Positions 45,850-54,212 of a DNA stretch of 64,000 nucleotides are shown in pieces. The DNA comes from Clostridiales bacterium (GTDB taxonomy: Bacteria > Bacillota > Clostridia > Saccharofermentanales > Saccharofermentanaceae): positions 1 through 64,000 of the forward strand of contig JAFWPB010000015.1 of NCBI GenBank assembly GCA_017545245.1, read 5' to 3'. Position numbers and translations under genes: made by a program. Every line of letters starts with the position of its first letter. The stretch's first letter is position 1. The notes under the pieces were generated by a model. The model did no database searches. It saw only the letters and a list, made by a program, of their open reading frames with translations, and was not told the DNA's origin.

Positions 45850-47826
45850 ATGTATACAGTTTTACTGACCGATGGTGAATTTACGGGCATGATCCGAGCT
45901 CTCCGCGACTATGCAGAGATACGGATCGTCGGCTTTGTCTTTTCGGAATACGCTGCACACCGTACACTTCTCGATGCCTCCTATATCGCGCCGGAATGGG
46001 ACGATCCTGGATATATCCCTTTTCTAGAGGATGTCATCCGGAAAGAAAAAGTGGACCTTGTTTTTCCTGTTGTCACAAAAAGTCTGGAATACATGGCCTC
46101 GATGGCAGACGAAATCAAATCACGTACTGGTGCGATTGTCGTTACTTCTCCAAAAGAACTGATTCATATCGTGAATAATAAGGATCTCCTTCTGGATCAT
46201 CTTGCTTCGGAAGAGGATCTTGCCGACGCTATTCCTTCTCACCTTGTCGCCCGTAATATAGGGGAGCTTATCGCGGCTATCCGTGACTTTGAAAAGCAGG
46301 GTATTGATTGCATCATGAAGCCGGTCTGCGGTGAAAACAGGGACGGGTTCCTGAAGGTCGTTACTGATGAAGAGTATGCAAGTGCTTTTGCCAAAGGAGA
46401 CGCTTCCCTTCTGACGACTATCTCGATCCTTGAGACAATGGGTGAAAAACTAGATTTCAACGTTCCTATGCTTGTCATGCCGTATCTGCCTGGTCAGGAA
46501 TGGGATGTGGATATTCTCGCCAAAAACGGCAAGATCCTTTCCTGTACGATCCGTAAAAATCTCGGCATGATCGGTGGACTTTCCGCCTGCACGGAAACAT
46601 CGGATAACCCGGTGATCTACTCGATCTGTGAGAAGATCCTGCGCGCTCTTCCCTTATCCAATATCTTCTGCCTCAGTTTTAAGGAAGATGCAGACGGAAA
46701 GCCGAAGCTTCTGGAGATCAACCCACGTGCGATGGGCAGCATCTACGTTTCTACCCTTGCCGGGAACAGTCTGGTTTCCGCATTCTTCAGGCACTTTGAA
46801 AACCCGGAAACATTCAACGAAAACCCAGAGATCACTCCCTCCGGAAAAGTCGTTTCACTCTTTTTCGATGTAGTAAAAATGACCGAGGCAAATCTGCCTT
46901 CTAATAATTCGGCGTCGGATGAAACCATCACATGGCGGCCTCTCACGACAGATTCCCGGAAAGAATATCTGCACTACTATAACATGAACGATACGAAGAT
47001 CACCGACCTCACCTTTCACTGCCGATATGCATGGGATCGGGTTTTTGCGATAGAATATACGATCCTGGAAGACTGCCTTGTTCAGATTTCCGGCGGAGGT
47101 GGCTATACTTCTCCTTTCATGCTGATGCCGCTTGGAAAACTGAATCCTTCCAAACTGCAAAGCATTATCGAAAAGGTCCGCCCTGTGTTCGAAGCACGGA
47201 ACTGGCCGTTCCGTATCTGCTCGATTGACGAAAGCGCCAAGGATATTTTCCTCACACTTCCTTTTTCTTACCGCATATGTACTGCCAAAAGGGATTCGTC
47301 CGACTATCTTTACGATGCGGAATCTCTACGGCATTTCACCGGCAAGAAGTATGCGAAGAAAAGAAATCACTTGAAGCATTTTCTGGAAAAATATCCCGAC
47401 TATGAATATCTTGATTTGGAGCCTTCTCTTTTCCCTGCCTGTCTGGAACTGGTTCGGGACTGGGCGAAAAAGAAAGAAGTTGATGTCTATGATATCTCTG
47501 AAAGCGACTACCTTATGATCGAACGTGTCTTCCGGAAATGGGATCAGCTTGACATGCGTGGAGGAGCAATACGGATTGGTGAAAAGATCGTCGGTTTTTC
47601 TATCGGAAGCATCGGACATCCGGATACCGCATTCATTCATTTTGAAAAAGCCGACACCGACTACGACGGTCTTCCTGTCGCGCTCTGCAAGCACGTCATC
47701 TCAAGTGCTTTTGCCGAAGTAAAATACGTCAACCGTGAAGAAGATCTCGGAATACCGGGTCTTCGTCAATCCAAAGAATCCTACCACCCGATCGCCTTAA
47801 TTGAGAAATATAAGATCGAGTATTAA
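45850..47826 (+). CDS. Fusion of ATP-grasp ligase with DUF2156 (MprF-type aminoacyltransferase) domain
   Basis: A 658-residue cytoplasmic protein. The ATG at 45850 follows GAGGAA; an in-frame ATG 21 bases upstream has no ribosome site. Residues 1-330 are a carbamoyl-phosphate-synthase-like ATP-grasp enzyme: a preATP-grasp domain, the Lys of IMKPVCGENRDG, and the metal-binding KLLEINPRAMGS. Residues about 355-655 match the C-terminal domain of phosphatidylglycerol lysyltransferases (DUF2156): HFTGKKYAKKRNHLKHF, GGAIRIGEKIVGFSIG and VNREEDLGIPGLRQSKESYHP. The first half should form an amide from a carboxylate and ATP. The second should transfer an aminoacyl group, probably from tRNA. No membrane segment is present. 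The product is unknown. Confidence 0.85.
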   Translation: MYTVLLTDGEFTGMIRALRDYAEIRIVGFVFSEYAAHRTLLDASYIAPEWDDPGYIPFLEDVIRKEKVDLVFPVVTKSLEYMASMADEIKSRTGAIVVTSPKELIHIVNNKDLLLDHLASEEDLADAIPSHLVARNIGELIAAIRDFEKQGIDCIMKPVCGENRDGFLKVVTDEEYASAFAKGDASLLTTISILETMGEKLDFNVPMLVMPYLPGQEWDVDILAKNGKILSCTIRKNLGMIGGLSACTETSDNPVIYSICEKILRALPLSNIFCLSFKEDADGKPKLLEINPRAMGSIYVSTLAGNSLVSAFFRHFENPETFNENPEITPSGKVVSLFFDVVKMTEANLPSNNSASDETITWRPLTTDSRKEYLHYYNMNDTKITDLTFHCRYAWDRVFAIEYTILEDCLVQISGGGGYTSPFMLMPLGKLNPSKLQSIIEKVRPVFEARNWPFRICSIDESAKDIFLTLPFSYRICTAKRDSSDYLYDAESLRHFTGKKYAKKRNHLKHFLEKYPDYEYLDLEPSLFPACLELVRDWAKKKEVDVYDISESDYLMIERVFRKWDQLDMRGGAIRIGEKIVGFSIGSIGHPDTAFIHFEKADTDYDGLPVALCKHVISSAFAEVKYVNREEDLGIPGLRQSKESYHPIALIEKYKIEY

Positions 47827-47868
47827 AAAAGGCTGCAGTCCGCGAATCGCATCGCTTTCTGCAACCTT
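47825..47868 (-). terminator. Intrinsic terminator after tRNA-Val
   Basis: On the minus strand AAAGGTTGCAG pairs with CTGCAGCCTTT (one wobble), followed by TTTT. It abuts the CCA end of the tRNA and also lies right after the stop codon of the convergent ATP-grasp gene. Confidence 0.75.
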
Positions 47869-47945
47869 TGGTGGGTAGTATTGGACTCGAACCAACGACC
47901 CCTTGCATGTCAAGCAAGTACTCTAACCAGCTGAGCTAACCACCC
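47869..47945 (-). tRNA. tRNA-Val (anticodon GAC)
   Basis: The cloverleaf on the minus strand has acceptor GGGTGGT/ACTACCC, discriminator A and encoded CCA (47871-47869). The T loop reads GGTTCGAGTCC. The anticodon stem CTTGC/GCAAG encloses TTGACAT, giving anticodon GAC for valine. Confidence 0.96.
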
Positions 47946-48032
47946 GCCTTTCATGACTCTCGTCATGTGACTTTAAGAGTGTACTATTTGTTGGCGAATA
48001 AATCAAGTCTTAATTGCAATATACCAGAAATC

Positions 48033-49238
48033 TCACTCGTGAGTCATGCGCCAGTCGATACAACGCTGGAGATAGTCGATATACTCCGGATTCTTGCACA
48101 TACCCTTGCCAGGTGTATCGGAGATTTTGGCCACATCCTGGCCGTTGCACATCGTGGTCTTCATGACGATGTTAAGAGGTGGAACGCATGTATCGTTGGC
48201 AATATATGTTCCGATTCCAAAAGCAACTTTCACGCGGCCTTTGAAATGCTGATAAAGTGCATTGGCTTTTTCGAAATTCAGGCTGTCCGAGAAAAGCAGC
48301 GTCTTCTGCGTCGGATCCAGGCCGAGGCTCTCATAATGGGCGATCATCTTCTCTCCCCACTCGACCGGATCACCGGAGTCGTGACGGACACCCGAGAACA
48401 ATGTGGAATATGTAAGCTGGAAATCCTTGAGAAAGCAATCCGTAGTGATGGCATCCGTCAGCGCAGTACCATTCAGGACGCCATACTCCTTAACCCACGC
48501 ATCCAATGCATACCAGTTTGAATAAGCCGGATTATGTTTGTGATTGCCCTGACCGACGCACATGATCCATTCATGCGCCATCGTTCCGACAGGCAGCAGA
48601 TTAAACTTCTTGGCGAGGTAAACGTTCGATGTACCGACGAATTTCCCGTGCGGAAGTTTCGCCTTGGCTAGTTCCTGAACTGCGAGTTCCTGCGCTTCTG
48701 CCGACAGTCTTCTGCGAAGGCCGAATTCACTGAAGGACGACAGGTCAAAGTGTCCGGATTCAAGCCAGCCGACCTTCTCTTTCAGTTTCTCTTTGAAACT
48801 CTCTATCAGCTTCGCATAGTCGTAGTTCATACGGAAGAAAACTTCATTCACGATGGCAAGCGTCGGGATCTCATACATGGAAGTATTGAGCCATGTTCCA
48901 CGCGTCTCGATCGCCAGTCCGCACTCTGCATCAGTCGTGATCTCGAAATCCTCATAACGCGGGCGCCAGAGCCGCAGAAAATCGATATACGAACCCTTGA
49001 TCCAGCGGATATTATCGAGGTACTGAAGTTCTTCTTCTGTAAAGCGCAGTTCGCAATACGCTAGGATCTGATCCTTGATCTCCTGCACCATCTCAGCAGT
49101 GAACTTCACATCCGTGTTTCTGCAGCGGAATGTCCACGTGGTCTTATACGCCGGGAACTGGTGATAGATCGCCTGTCCCATGCTGAATTTGTACATATCG
49201 GTTTCCAGTAAACTCGTAATGATCGGTTGAAGTTTCAT
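48033..49238 (-). CDS. pncB: Nicotinate phosphoribosyltransferase
   Basis: A 401-residue enzyme of NAD salvage that converts nicotinate and PRPP to nicotinate mononucleotide. The start MKLQPIITSLLETDMYKFSMGQAIYHQFP, the SARRLS-like FGLRRRLSAEAQELA segment, GTMAHEWI and the SGVRHDSGDP loop are family hallmarks, and length fits bacterial PncB. It follows pncA on the same strand with a 76-base gap. The two genes together recycle nicotinamide to the mononucleotide. Confidence 0.95.
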   Translation of the reverse strand: MKLQPIITSLLETDMYKFSMGQAIYHQFPAYKTTWTFRCRNTDVKFTAEMVQEIKDQILAYCELRFTEEELQYLDNIRWIKGSYIDFLRLWRPRYEDFEITTDAECGLAIETRGTWLNTSMYEIPTLAIVNEVFFRMNYDYAKLIESFKEKLKEKVGWLESGHFDLSSFSEFGLRRRLSAEAQELAVQELAKAKLPHGKFVGTSNVYLAKKFNLLPVGTMAHEWIMCVGQGNHKHNPAYSNWYALDAWVKEYGVLNGTALTDAITTDCFLKDFQLTYSTLFSGVRHDSGDPVEWGEKMIAHYESLGLDPTQKTLLFSDSLNFEKANALYQHFKGRVKVAFGIGTYIANDTCVPPLNIVMKTTMCNGQDVAKISDTPGKGMCKNPEYIDYLQRCIDWRMTHE

Positions 49239-49314
49239 GTTTGATCTCCCACAATAGTTTGTTGCTGCTAACTAAAGTATCAGTGCAGTGTTTCCCCTGA
49301 AACAGAAGTCTGAT

Positions 49315-49860
49315 TTATCCACGCCAGGGTTCTTTTCCCTCGTGAACGATATCGATCTGACAGGAACGCATCGTTGCCAGTGCCGCGTCGTGCGCCGCCG
49401 GAGTCACGCCTGCACAGCATGCCGCATCCACGGAGATATTCACCTCCGGATACAGTGCTTTTACTGAAAGAGCATTCGAGACAACACAGATGTCCGTGCA
49501 AAGACCGACAAACTCAAACTCTGTTGGATCCATGCCCTTCAACACCTTGGGCCATTTGTCATATCCAAAAGAACCTTTGTCGATGATCACAGCGTTTTCG
49601 CCTGCGGCATCGGTCAGTACCTTCGGGATCTCCCAGCCTGGCGTTCCTTTAATGCAGTGCGGTACAGGCAGATACTTGCCCTCTCGCGTCTCCATGTAGT
49701 TTTTCTTATGTGTATCACGAGTAAAGATGATGTTACCGCCATCTTTCACGTACTTCTTGATCTTCGCCTTCACTTTGGAAACGATCTTCTCGGCTTCCTT
49801 GGTTCCCAGCGCGCCATCGATAAAATCCTTCTGCATATCTACCACGATCAACGTCTTCAT
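49315..49860 (-). CDS. pncA: Nicotinamidase
   Basis: A 181-residue cysteine hydrolase of the isochorismatase fold. The N-terminal VVDMQKDFIDG gives the catalytic Asp, and GLCTDICVVSNAL gives the nucleophilic Cys with the preceding cis-peptide region. A TRDTHKKNY segment matches the metal-binding DxH of nicotinamidases. It should deamidate nicotinamide to nicotinate, the substrate of the enzyme encoded just downstream. Confidence 0.93.
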   Translation of the reverse strand: MKTLIVVDMQKDFIDGALGTKEAEKIVSKVKAKIKKYVKDGGNIIFTRDTHKKNYMETREGKYLPVPHCIKGTPGWEIPKVLTDAAGENAVIIDKGSFGYDKWPKVLKGMDPTEFEFVGLCTDICVVSNALSVKALYPEVNISVDAACCAGVTPAAHDAALATMRSCQIDIVHEGKEPWRG

Positions 49861-50044
49861 GCGGCACCTCCATCTGTCTTCCCCGTGTTCTTGATTCTTT
49901 AGCGGGACACTCTTTACTTAACGATTATAGCACTTCGACTGTAGTGGCGCGAGGGATGAAAAGGCTTTTCGCATATTTCCATTTCCGCCATAAAGCCCGT
50001 GCTATTTCAGCATTGCTGACAGAATAGATTTTTTGAAGTCATGC

Positions 50045-50050
50045 TATAAT
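50045..50050 (+). promoter_or_regulatory. Extended -10 promoter of the small zinc-ribbon gene
   Basis: TGCTATAAT ends at 50050, 62 bases before the ATG at 50113. No good -35 is visible. The same extended -10 word occurs before the GH43 and TIGR02206 genes. Confidence 0.5.
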
Positions 50051-50112
50051 CGAATCAGAAACACACAAATATCAAAATCATAAATGATACATAGATAACA
50101 GGAGATATAAAA

Positions 50113-50322
50113 ATGAGATGTCCAAAATGCAATTATGATGGTTGTCAGATCATCACGGAAACACATACAAGCGGCAAAGATTATTCGGTCGGCAAGGGCT
50201 GCTGCGGCGCCTGGATCTTCGGCTGGGAAGGTTTGCTCTGCGGATTCTGCGGTGAAGGCAAAACAACGAAGACCACAAACTTCTGGATCTGCCCGAACTG
50301 CGGTAAGAAATTCAAGGCTTAA
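50113..50322 (+). CDS. Small zinc-ribbon protein
   Basis: A 69-residue protein with CPKC at the N-terminus and CPNC at the C-terminus, which form a zinc ribbon around a Gly-rich centre containing CCGAW and CGFCGEG. AGGAG precedes the ATG. It is followed 15 bases later by the DUF2085 gene. The partner is unknown; short ribbons like this often bind nucleic acids or proteins. Confidence 0.82.
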   Translation: MRCPKCNYDGCQIITETHTSGKDYSVGKGCCGAWIFGWEGLLCGFCGEGKTTKTTNFWICPNCGKKFKA

Positions 50323-50337
50323 CAGATTTTACGCAAT

Positions 50338-50733
50338 ATGGAACACACAAAAGACGCAAGCAACATGAATCATGACGAGATCAAAAAGCTCCAAAGATGG
50401 GCATTCTGGATGGAGTTCTGCGGCAAGCATGTCCGCTGCCATCAAAAGCCGGAACGGAGTTTCTTCATCCGTGGTTATCAGTTCCCTCTCTGTGCCCGCT
50501 GCACAGGGATCAACCTCGGTCATATTCTTGCGCTTTTCATCAACCCTTTTATCACTTTCCCGTTCTGGATCGGGCTTCTTCTCCTACCCATGATCCTTGA
50601 TGGCACAGTACAGTATTTTACGAGTTACGAGTCCACCAATCCCCGACGCTTCATCACCGGACTTCTGTTCGGATTTACTCTCGTCTCGCTGGTTTTCACA
50701 GGGATGCGTCTTCTTCTGGGATATTTCTTCTAA
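50338..50733 (+). CDS. DUF2085 membrane protein
   Basis: A 131-residue membrane protein. It has the DUF2085 hallmarks CHQKPERSFFIRGYQFPLCARCTGINLGH, with Cys and His spaced for metal binding, followed by three hydrophobic helices. There is no clear ribosome site before the first ATG at 50338, and an internal ATG ten codons in is no better. It is probably coupled to the zinc-ribbon gene upstream. Function unknown. Confidence 0.85.
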   Translation: MEHTKDASNMNHDEIKKLQRWAFWMEFCGKHVRCHQKPERSFFIRGYQFPLCARCTGINLGHILALFINPFITFPFWIGLLLLPMILDGTVQYFTSYESTNPRRFITGLLFGFTLVSLVFTGMRLLLGYFF

Positions 50734-50804
50734 AAAAGTATCATTATGCACGCGCCCTTCCGAAAGCGTAAGTTTCTAATTCCAAAGCACTTGCCTTTCC
50801 CCTC

Positions 50805-50835
50805 TTGACTTTGTCCTTGGGACAAGGTTTACGCT
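50805..50835 (+). promoter_or_regulatory. MerR-type promoter/operator of the split ABC exporter
   Basis: TTGACT (50805-50810) and TACGCT (50830-50835) are separated by 19 bases, longer than the usual 17. The spacer is filled by the dyad TTGTCC / GGACAA (50811-50816 and 50820-50825). A 19-base spacer with a central dyad is the hallmark of MerR-family activation, and a MerR gene closes the locus. Confidence 0.75.
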
Positions 50836-50865
50836 TGAATTGAAAGCAAAGAGAGGAGAGCGGCC

Positions 50866-51783
50866 ATGCAGGTTCTAAAGAAGATTTTGAAAGAAAACCG
50901 GGGTTGGGTGTTTATTTCCCTGATCGTTTCTTTTATGGCGATCGGTGCACAGCTTTTCTATACGCATGTGATTGGGATCCTGGTAGACCGCATTGTCGAT
51001 AACGAGGCAGTCCTGCCTTCTCTCGTTGTGCTTCTTTTTCTCCTGATCCTCGGGTTTGCATCTCTTAACTATCTCAACCACATGGTGGGAAACTATACTG
51101 CTGAAAAAGCTTCACACAGTCTTCGAATGGGATACATGCGATATCTAATACGAAACGCTTCTTCTTCGAATCTGTCTACTGATAAAGCCATGTCCGTTAT
51201 ACAGGGAGAACTTGCTTCCACGACGGACTTTCTCAGTAATACTTTCTTTTTCAACGTCAGCATGGTCGTTACCAGTATTGCGGTCCTGATCTTTCTTCTG
51301 ATTGAAAATGTGATCCTTACAATTGCGATCCTGATCCCCACACTTCTGATCCTGATCTATGTTTCTCTTTCCGGATCGAAGCTCGCGAAAATTGCCAAAG
51401 CCACACTCGCGGCCAAGAGCCGCATGAATAAAACTGCATTCGGCGTCGTACAGAACCACCCTGTCATCTCGGTATATGGGGCAAGTGCTTTTGTCGAAGA
51501 AAAATTCGAAGAAGAACTCACGGTCTGGGGACAATACATGAAAAAAGATGACCGGCTTCACGCAGTTCTGAATTCAATATCAGGACTTCTTTCGCAGGTA
51601 CCGCTTCTCTTCCTTTTCCTGATCGGCGGCTACATGGTCGTGTCCGGAAAGCTGACTCTCGGAGAGCTGGTCGTGTTTTTGCATCTGCAATCCAGCGTGA
51701 CCGGATTTCTCATGAACACACCGATTTTCATCGCACACTTCAGGACTTTCACATCGAACCTCTCGCGGATCGATGTAGTATAG
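50866..51783 (+). CDS. ABC exporter transmembrane subunit 1 (no nucleotide-binding domain)
   Basis: A 305-residue protein with the six-helix ABC exporter membrane domain. Helices start at about 15, 53, 125, 150 and 240. It ends at RTFTSNLSRIDVV, where fused exporters continue into the ATPase, so it lacks its own nucleotide-binding domain. GAGGAG precedes the ATG. The ATPase gene begins 28 bases later with its own GGAGG, which argues against a frameshift. It carries an in-frame copy of the AAGTGCTTTT word coding ASAFVE. Confidence 0.85.
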   Translation: MQVLKKILKENRGWVFISLIVSFMAIGAQLFYTHVIGILVDRIVDNEAVLPSLVVLLFLLILGFASLNYLNHMVGNYTAEKASHSLRMGYMRYLIRNASSSNLSTDKAMSVIQGELASTTDFLSNTFFFNVSMVVTSIAVLIFLLIENVILTIAILIPTLLILIYVSLSGSKLAKIAKATLAAKSRMNKTAFGVVQNHPVISVYGASAFVEEKFEEELTVWGQYMKKDDRLHAVLNSISGLLSQVPLLFLFLIGGYMVVSGKLTLGELVVFLHLQSSVTGFLMNTPIFIAHFRTFTSNLSRIDVV

Positions 51784-51811
51784 AAATCCACCTTCAAAGG
51801 AGGAAGATAGA

Positions 51812-52474
51812 ATGTGTAACAATGTTACAAATATCATAATTGCAGATCTTTCCAAGGTTTCCTATAGTTATGGGGAAAAGCAGATCTTTAGTGACATTTC
51901 GCTCTCGATCAGCCAGGGAGAACGCGTCGGTATCGTCGGAGAAAGCGGCTGCGGCAAGAGTACTCTTCTCAAGATCATGGCCGGGCTCCTGGCTCCCACT
52001 TCGGGAACCGCCACCATCTGCGGAGAGAAAACTCCTTCGGAAATCCGGAAGAAAGTCTCGGTTGTAATGCAGTCTTCGATGCTCCTGCCCATGACGATTT
52101 TCGAGAACATCACGATGGGACATGACTATGATGAGAAACATGTTCGGGAGATTCTTCAGAGGGCCAGTCTTATTGAGTGGATCGATTCACTTCCACAAGG
52201 GATGCACACATATCTTGGTGACCGTGCCGATGAGCTTTCCGGCGGTCAGGCGCAGCGTGTCGCCATTGCCCGTGCTATGTGCAAGGACGCGCCTCTCCTT
52301 CTTCTTGACGAGCCCACCGCTGCACTTGATCCCGCTACTGCTTCCTCTGTCATGGCTTCGCTGGATGCATTCACGGCATCGCCGATCACGATCGTGCACG
52401 TCACGCATCAGGTGGAATATCTGAAAGGCTATGACCGGATCCTCCATATGGAAGGAGGCCGACTCCATGTTTAA
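51812..52474 (+). CDS. ABC exporter ATP-binding subunit
   Basis: A 220-residue stand-alone nucleotide-binding domain. Walker A is GESGCGKST, the signature is LSGGQAQRVAIARAM, Walker B is LLLLDEPT and the switch His is in VHVTHQ. It lies between two membrane-subunit genes and overlaps the second by 8 bases. As the only ATPase of the cluster it should dimerise and serve both membrane subunits. Confidence 0.92.
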   Translation: MCNNVTNIIIADLSKVSYSYGEKQIFSDISLSISQGERVGIVGESGCGKSTLLKIMAGLLAPTSGTATICGEKTPSEIRKKVSVVMQSSMLLPMTIFENITMGHDYDEKHVREILQRASLIEWIDSLPQGMHTYLGDRADELSGGQAQRVAIARAMCKDAPLLLLDEPTAALDPATASSVMASLDAFTASPITIVHVTHQVEYLKGYDRILHMEGGRLHV

Positions 52475-53456
52475 GCGGCTTTACCACCTGCTTCGGGAAC
52501 TTGGTGTACATCGGCTCTTCATCGGGTCGCTTCTGCTTCGCGCGCCTTTTGATTTTCTCAACACCGTACTTTCCGCCCAGCTCATCTCGCGGTTCATACG
52601 CGTCATGGAACTCGGACAAAGAAGCTCTCTTCTTCCAACATTCGCACTCTTTCTGGGGCTGACATGCCTTCTTTTCGCCTACAACATGACGATCTGGGCC
52701 ACGATCTCCCTGAAGCTGAATATTCTTCTTCAAAAAAGGATCCGGAAAAAGATGCTGCACAACATCCTTGGTGCCGAATATGAAAATGTCCAGTGCTTTT
52801 CAAGCGGAGAATGGATCAACCGGCTGAACTATGACGCCGACCGCTTGTACTTTTATATGCTGGGGCCGGTGAACTTCATGCACATGTTTATCGCCATGGT
52901 GAATATGATCCTTTCTTCGATCGTGCTGGCATTCCTGAATCTGCCACTTCTTGTTGTCTCGATCGTCATCACTGTACCTTTTACACTTCTCAGCTGTATC
53001 GTGGTCGTAAGAAAGGTCCCGGTCTTTAAGAAACGTGCACAGGAAAAGTTCGGTGAATACACCAACTGGGCCGAGCCGGTCATCCGTGCGCAGGATGCGA
53101 TCGCGGTCTTTGGTGGTGAGGAACTGGTTTTGAAAAAAGTGGAAGAAACGAGCCTGGCCATGCTTTCGGAAAACATGAAAGCACATCGTGCCACCGCTCG
53201 TGCCGGTTTTCTGAATACGCTCTGCGGCGCCTCGGTCTATGTCATTTTGCTGGTTTTAGGCGGCGCCATGATGGGCGAAGCCGTTGAAAGCTTCGCTGCG
53301 CTTCTGAAGATCACGCAATACCGCGGTGGCGTCATGCGTGGTGTCATGACCGTGAATAATTCGGTGAATAACATGAAGAAAAACCGTGCCGGAGCCGAGC
53401 GTGCGCTGGATGTACTGGAATCTTCTTACAGCCAGAGTACTTCGCTCAATATCTGA
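52467..53456 (+). CDS. ABC exporter transmembrane subunit 2
   Basis: A 329-residue six-helix ABC exporter membrane domain without an ATPase. The ATG at 52467 overlaps the end of the ATPase gene and follows GGAGG at 52453-52457. The intracellular-loop region GEYTNWAEPVIRAQDAIAVFGGEE is typical. It stops at ALDVLESSYSQSTSLNI, the point where fused half-transporters link to the nucleotide-binding domain. Its 3' end overlaps the convergent MerR gene by 31 bases. Confidence 0.85.
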   Translation: MFKRLYHLLRELGVHRLFIGSLLLRAPFDFLNTVLSAQLISRFIRVMELGQRSSLLPTFALFLGLTCLLFAYNMTIWATISLKLNILLQKRIRKKMLHNILGAEYENVQCFSSGEWINRLNYDADRLYFYMLGPVNFMHMFIAMVNMILSSIVLAFLNLPLLVVSIVITVPFTLLSCIVVVRKVPVFKKRAQEKFGEYTNWAEPVIRAQDAIAVFGGEELVLKKVEETSLAMLSENMKAHRATARAGFLNTLCGASVYVILLVLGGAMMGEAVESFAALLKITQYRGGVMRGVMTVNNSVNNMKKNRAGAERALDVLESSYSQSTSLNI

Positions 53457-53920
53457 CGGACGTTATGCTGGTTGACGCGTACGAGTTTCGCCAGATGCCA
53501 GGCGCGATCTTCGTCGCTCATCTCATTAAAATCTTTTCCCTTCTTCTCTCCGAAGAGTGATTCGCCGATGGAGTCGAGTTCTTCGATCTGCCCCTGGGCT
53601 TTCCAGATCGCTTCCTGAAGTGCCGTATGTTTCTTCTCGAAAAGCTCTTTCATCTCTTCTTCTGTGGCTGCGCCGCTGAGGATCGTCTGGATCTCATTAA
53701 GGGAAAAGCCCATGTCCTGAAGTTCGATCAAGGCCTCCACGATCGTCAGCTGATCCGGGGAATAGTAGCGGTAGCCCGTCTCCGGGTCAACCTTGACCGG
53801 CTTGATGATGTCCTTCTGCTCGTAAAGGCGCAGTGCTTTTGGAGAAATACCGGCCAGATCCGCCAGCTCTCCGATCAGAAGAAGAGCGGTATCCTTGTTT
53901 TTGTTTTCTTTCTTCTCCAT
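53426..53920 (-). CDS. MerR family transcriptional regulator
   Basis: A 164-residue regulator. The ATG at 53920 follows AAAGGAG by 8 bases; a GTG three codons earlier is possible. The winged helix-turn-helix is IGELADLAGISPKALRLYEQKDIIKPVKVDPETGYRYYSPDQL, the MerR consensus, followed by a coiled coil. No metal-binding cysteines are seen, so a drug- or stress-type ligand is more likely than a metal. It converges on the ABC exporter genes, and the operator at 50805-50835 has the right form for it. Confidence 0.9.
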   Translation of the reverse strand: MEKKENKNKDTALLLIGELADLAGISPKALRLYEQKDIIKPVKVDPETGYRYYSPDQLTIVEALIELQDMGFSLNEIQTILSGAATEEEMKELFEKKHTALQEAIWKAQGQIEELDSIGESLFGEKKGKDFNEMSDEDRAWHLAKLVRVNQHNVRQILSEVLWL

Positions 53921-53941
53921 ATCAAGCACTCCTTTCGAAGA

Positions 53942-54211
53942 TTACTTCTTTTCAATCAGCTGGAAACCGCATTCCTCAGAAAGATCACGGAAACAATCCA
54001 GGATCTTCTCGGCATACTCGCCAATATTCTCAGCCAGGATCGCAGTATTCACAAAGCAGATCGTGGTGTCCTTCGGAAGTTCTCCGAGACAGTCTGCAAG
54101 CGCATCCAGATTCGAACCGAACCAGTCCGGGAACTGCATGGCCGTCTTGATCACGCAGTACGCTTCCTCACGGGAAGTCATGTCTTTTCCATCTAAAAGA
54201 AATACGCTCAT
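53942..54211 (-). CDS. Barstar-family ribonuclease inhibitor
   Basis: An 89-residue cytoplasmic inhibitor. The ATG at 54211 follows GGGAGG and is one base from the stop of the barnase-like gene. The barnase-binding region FPDWFGSNLDALADCL aligns with barstar and keeps both key acidic residues (Asp36 and Asp40, equivalent to barstar Asp35 and Asp39). It should neutralise the ribonuclease encoded immediately upstream. Barstar's Trp38 is Ala here. Confidence 0.92.
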   Translation of the reverse strand: MSVFLLDGKDMTSREEAYCVIKTAMQFPDWFGSNLDALADCLGELPKDTTICFVNTAILAENIGEYAEKILDCFRDLSEECGFQLIEKK

Positions 54212-54212
54212 G

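Noticed and set aside
51784..51811. Frameshift or artefact splitting an ABC half-transporter
   Set aside because: A stop codon is followed by a separate GGAGG and ATG, and the second membrane gene ends at the equivalent point without an ATPase, so the split looks genuine.
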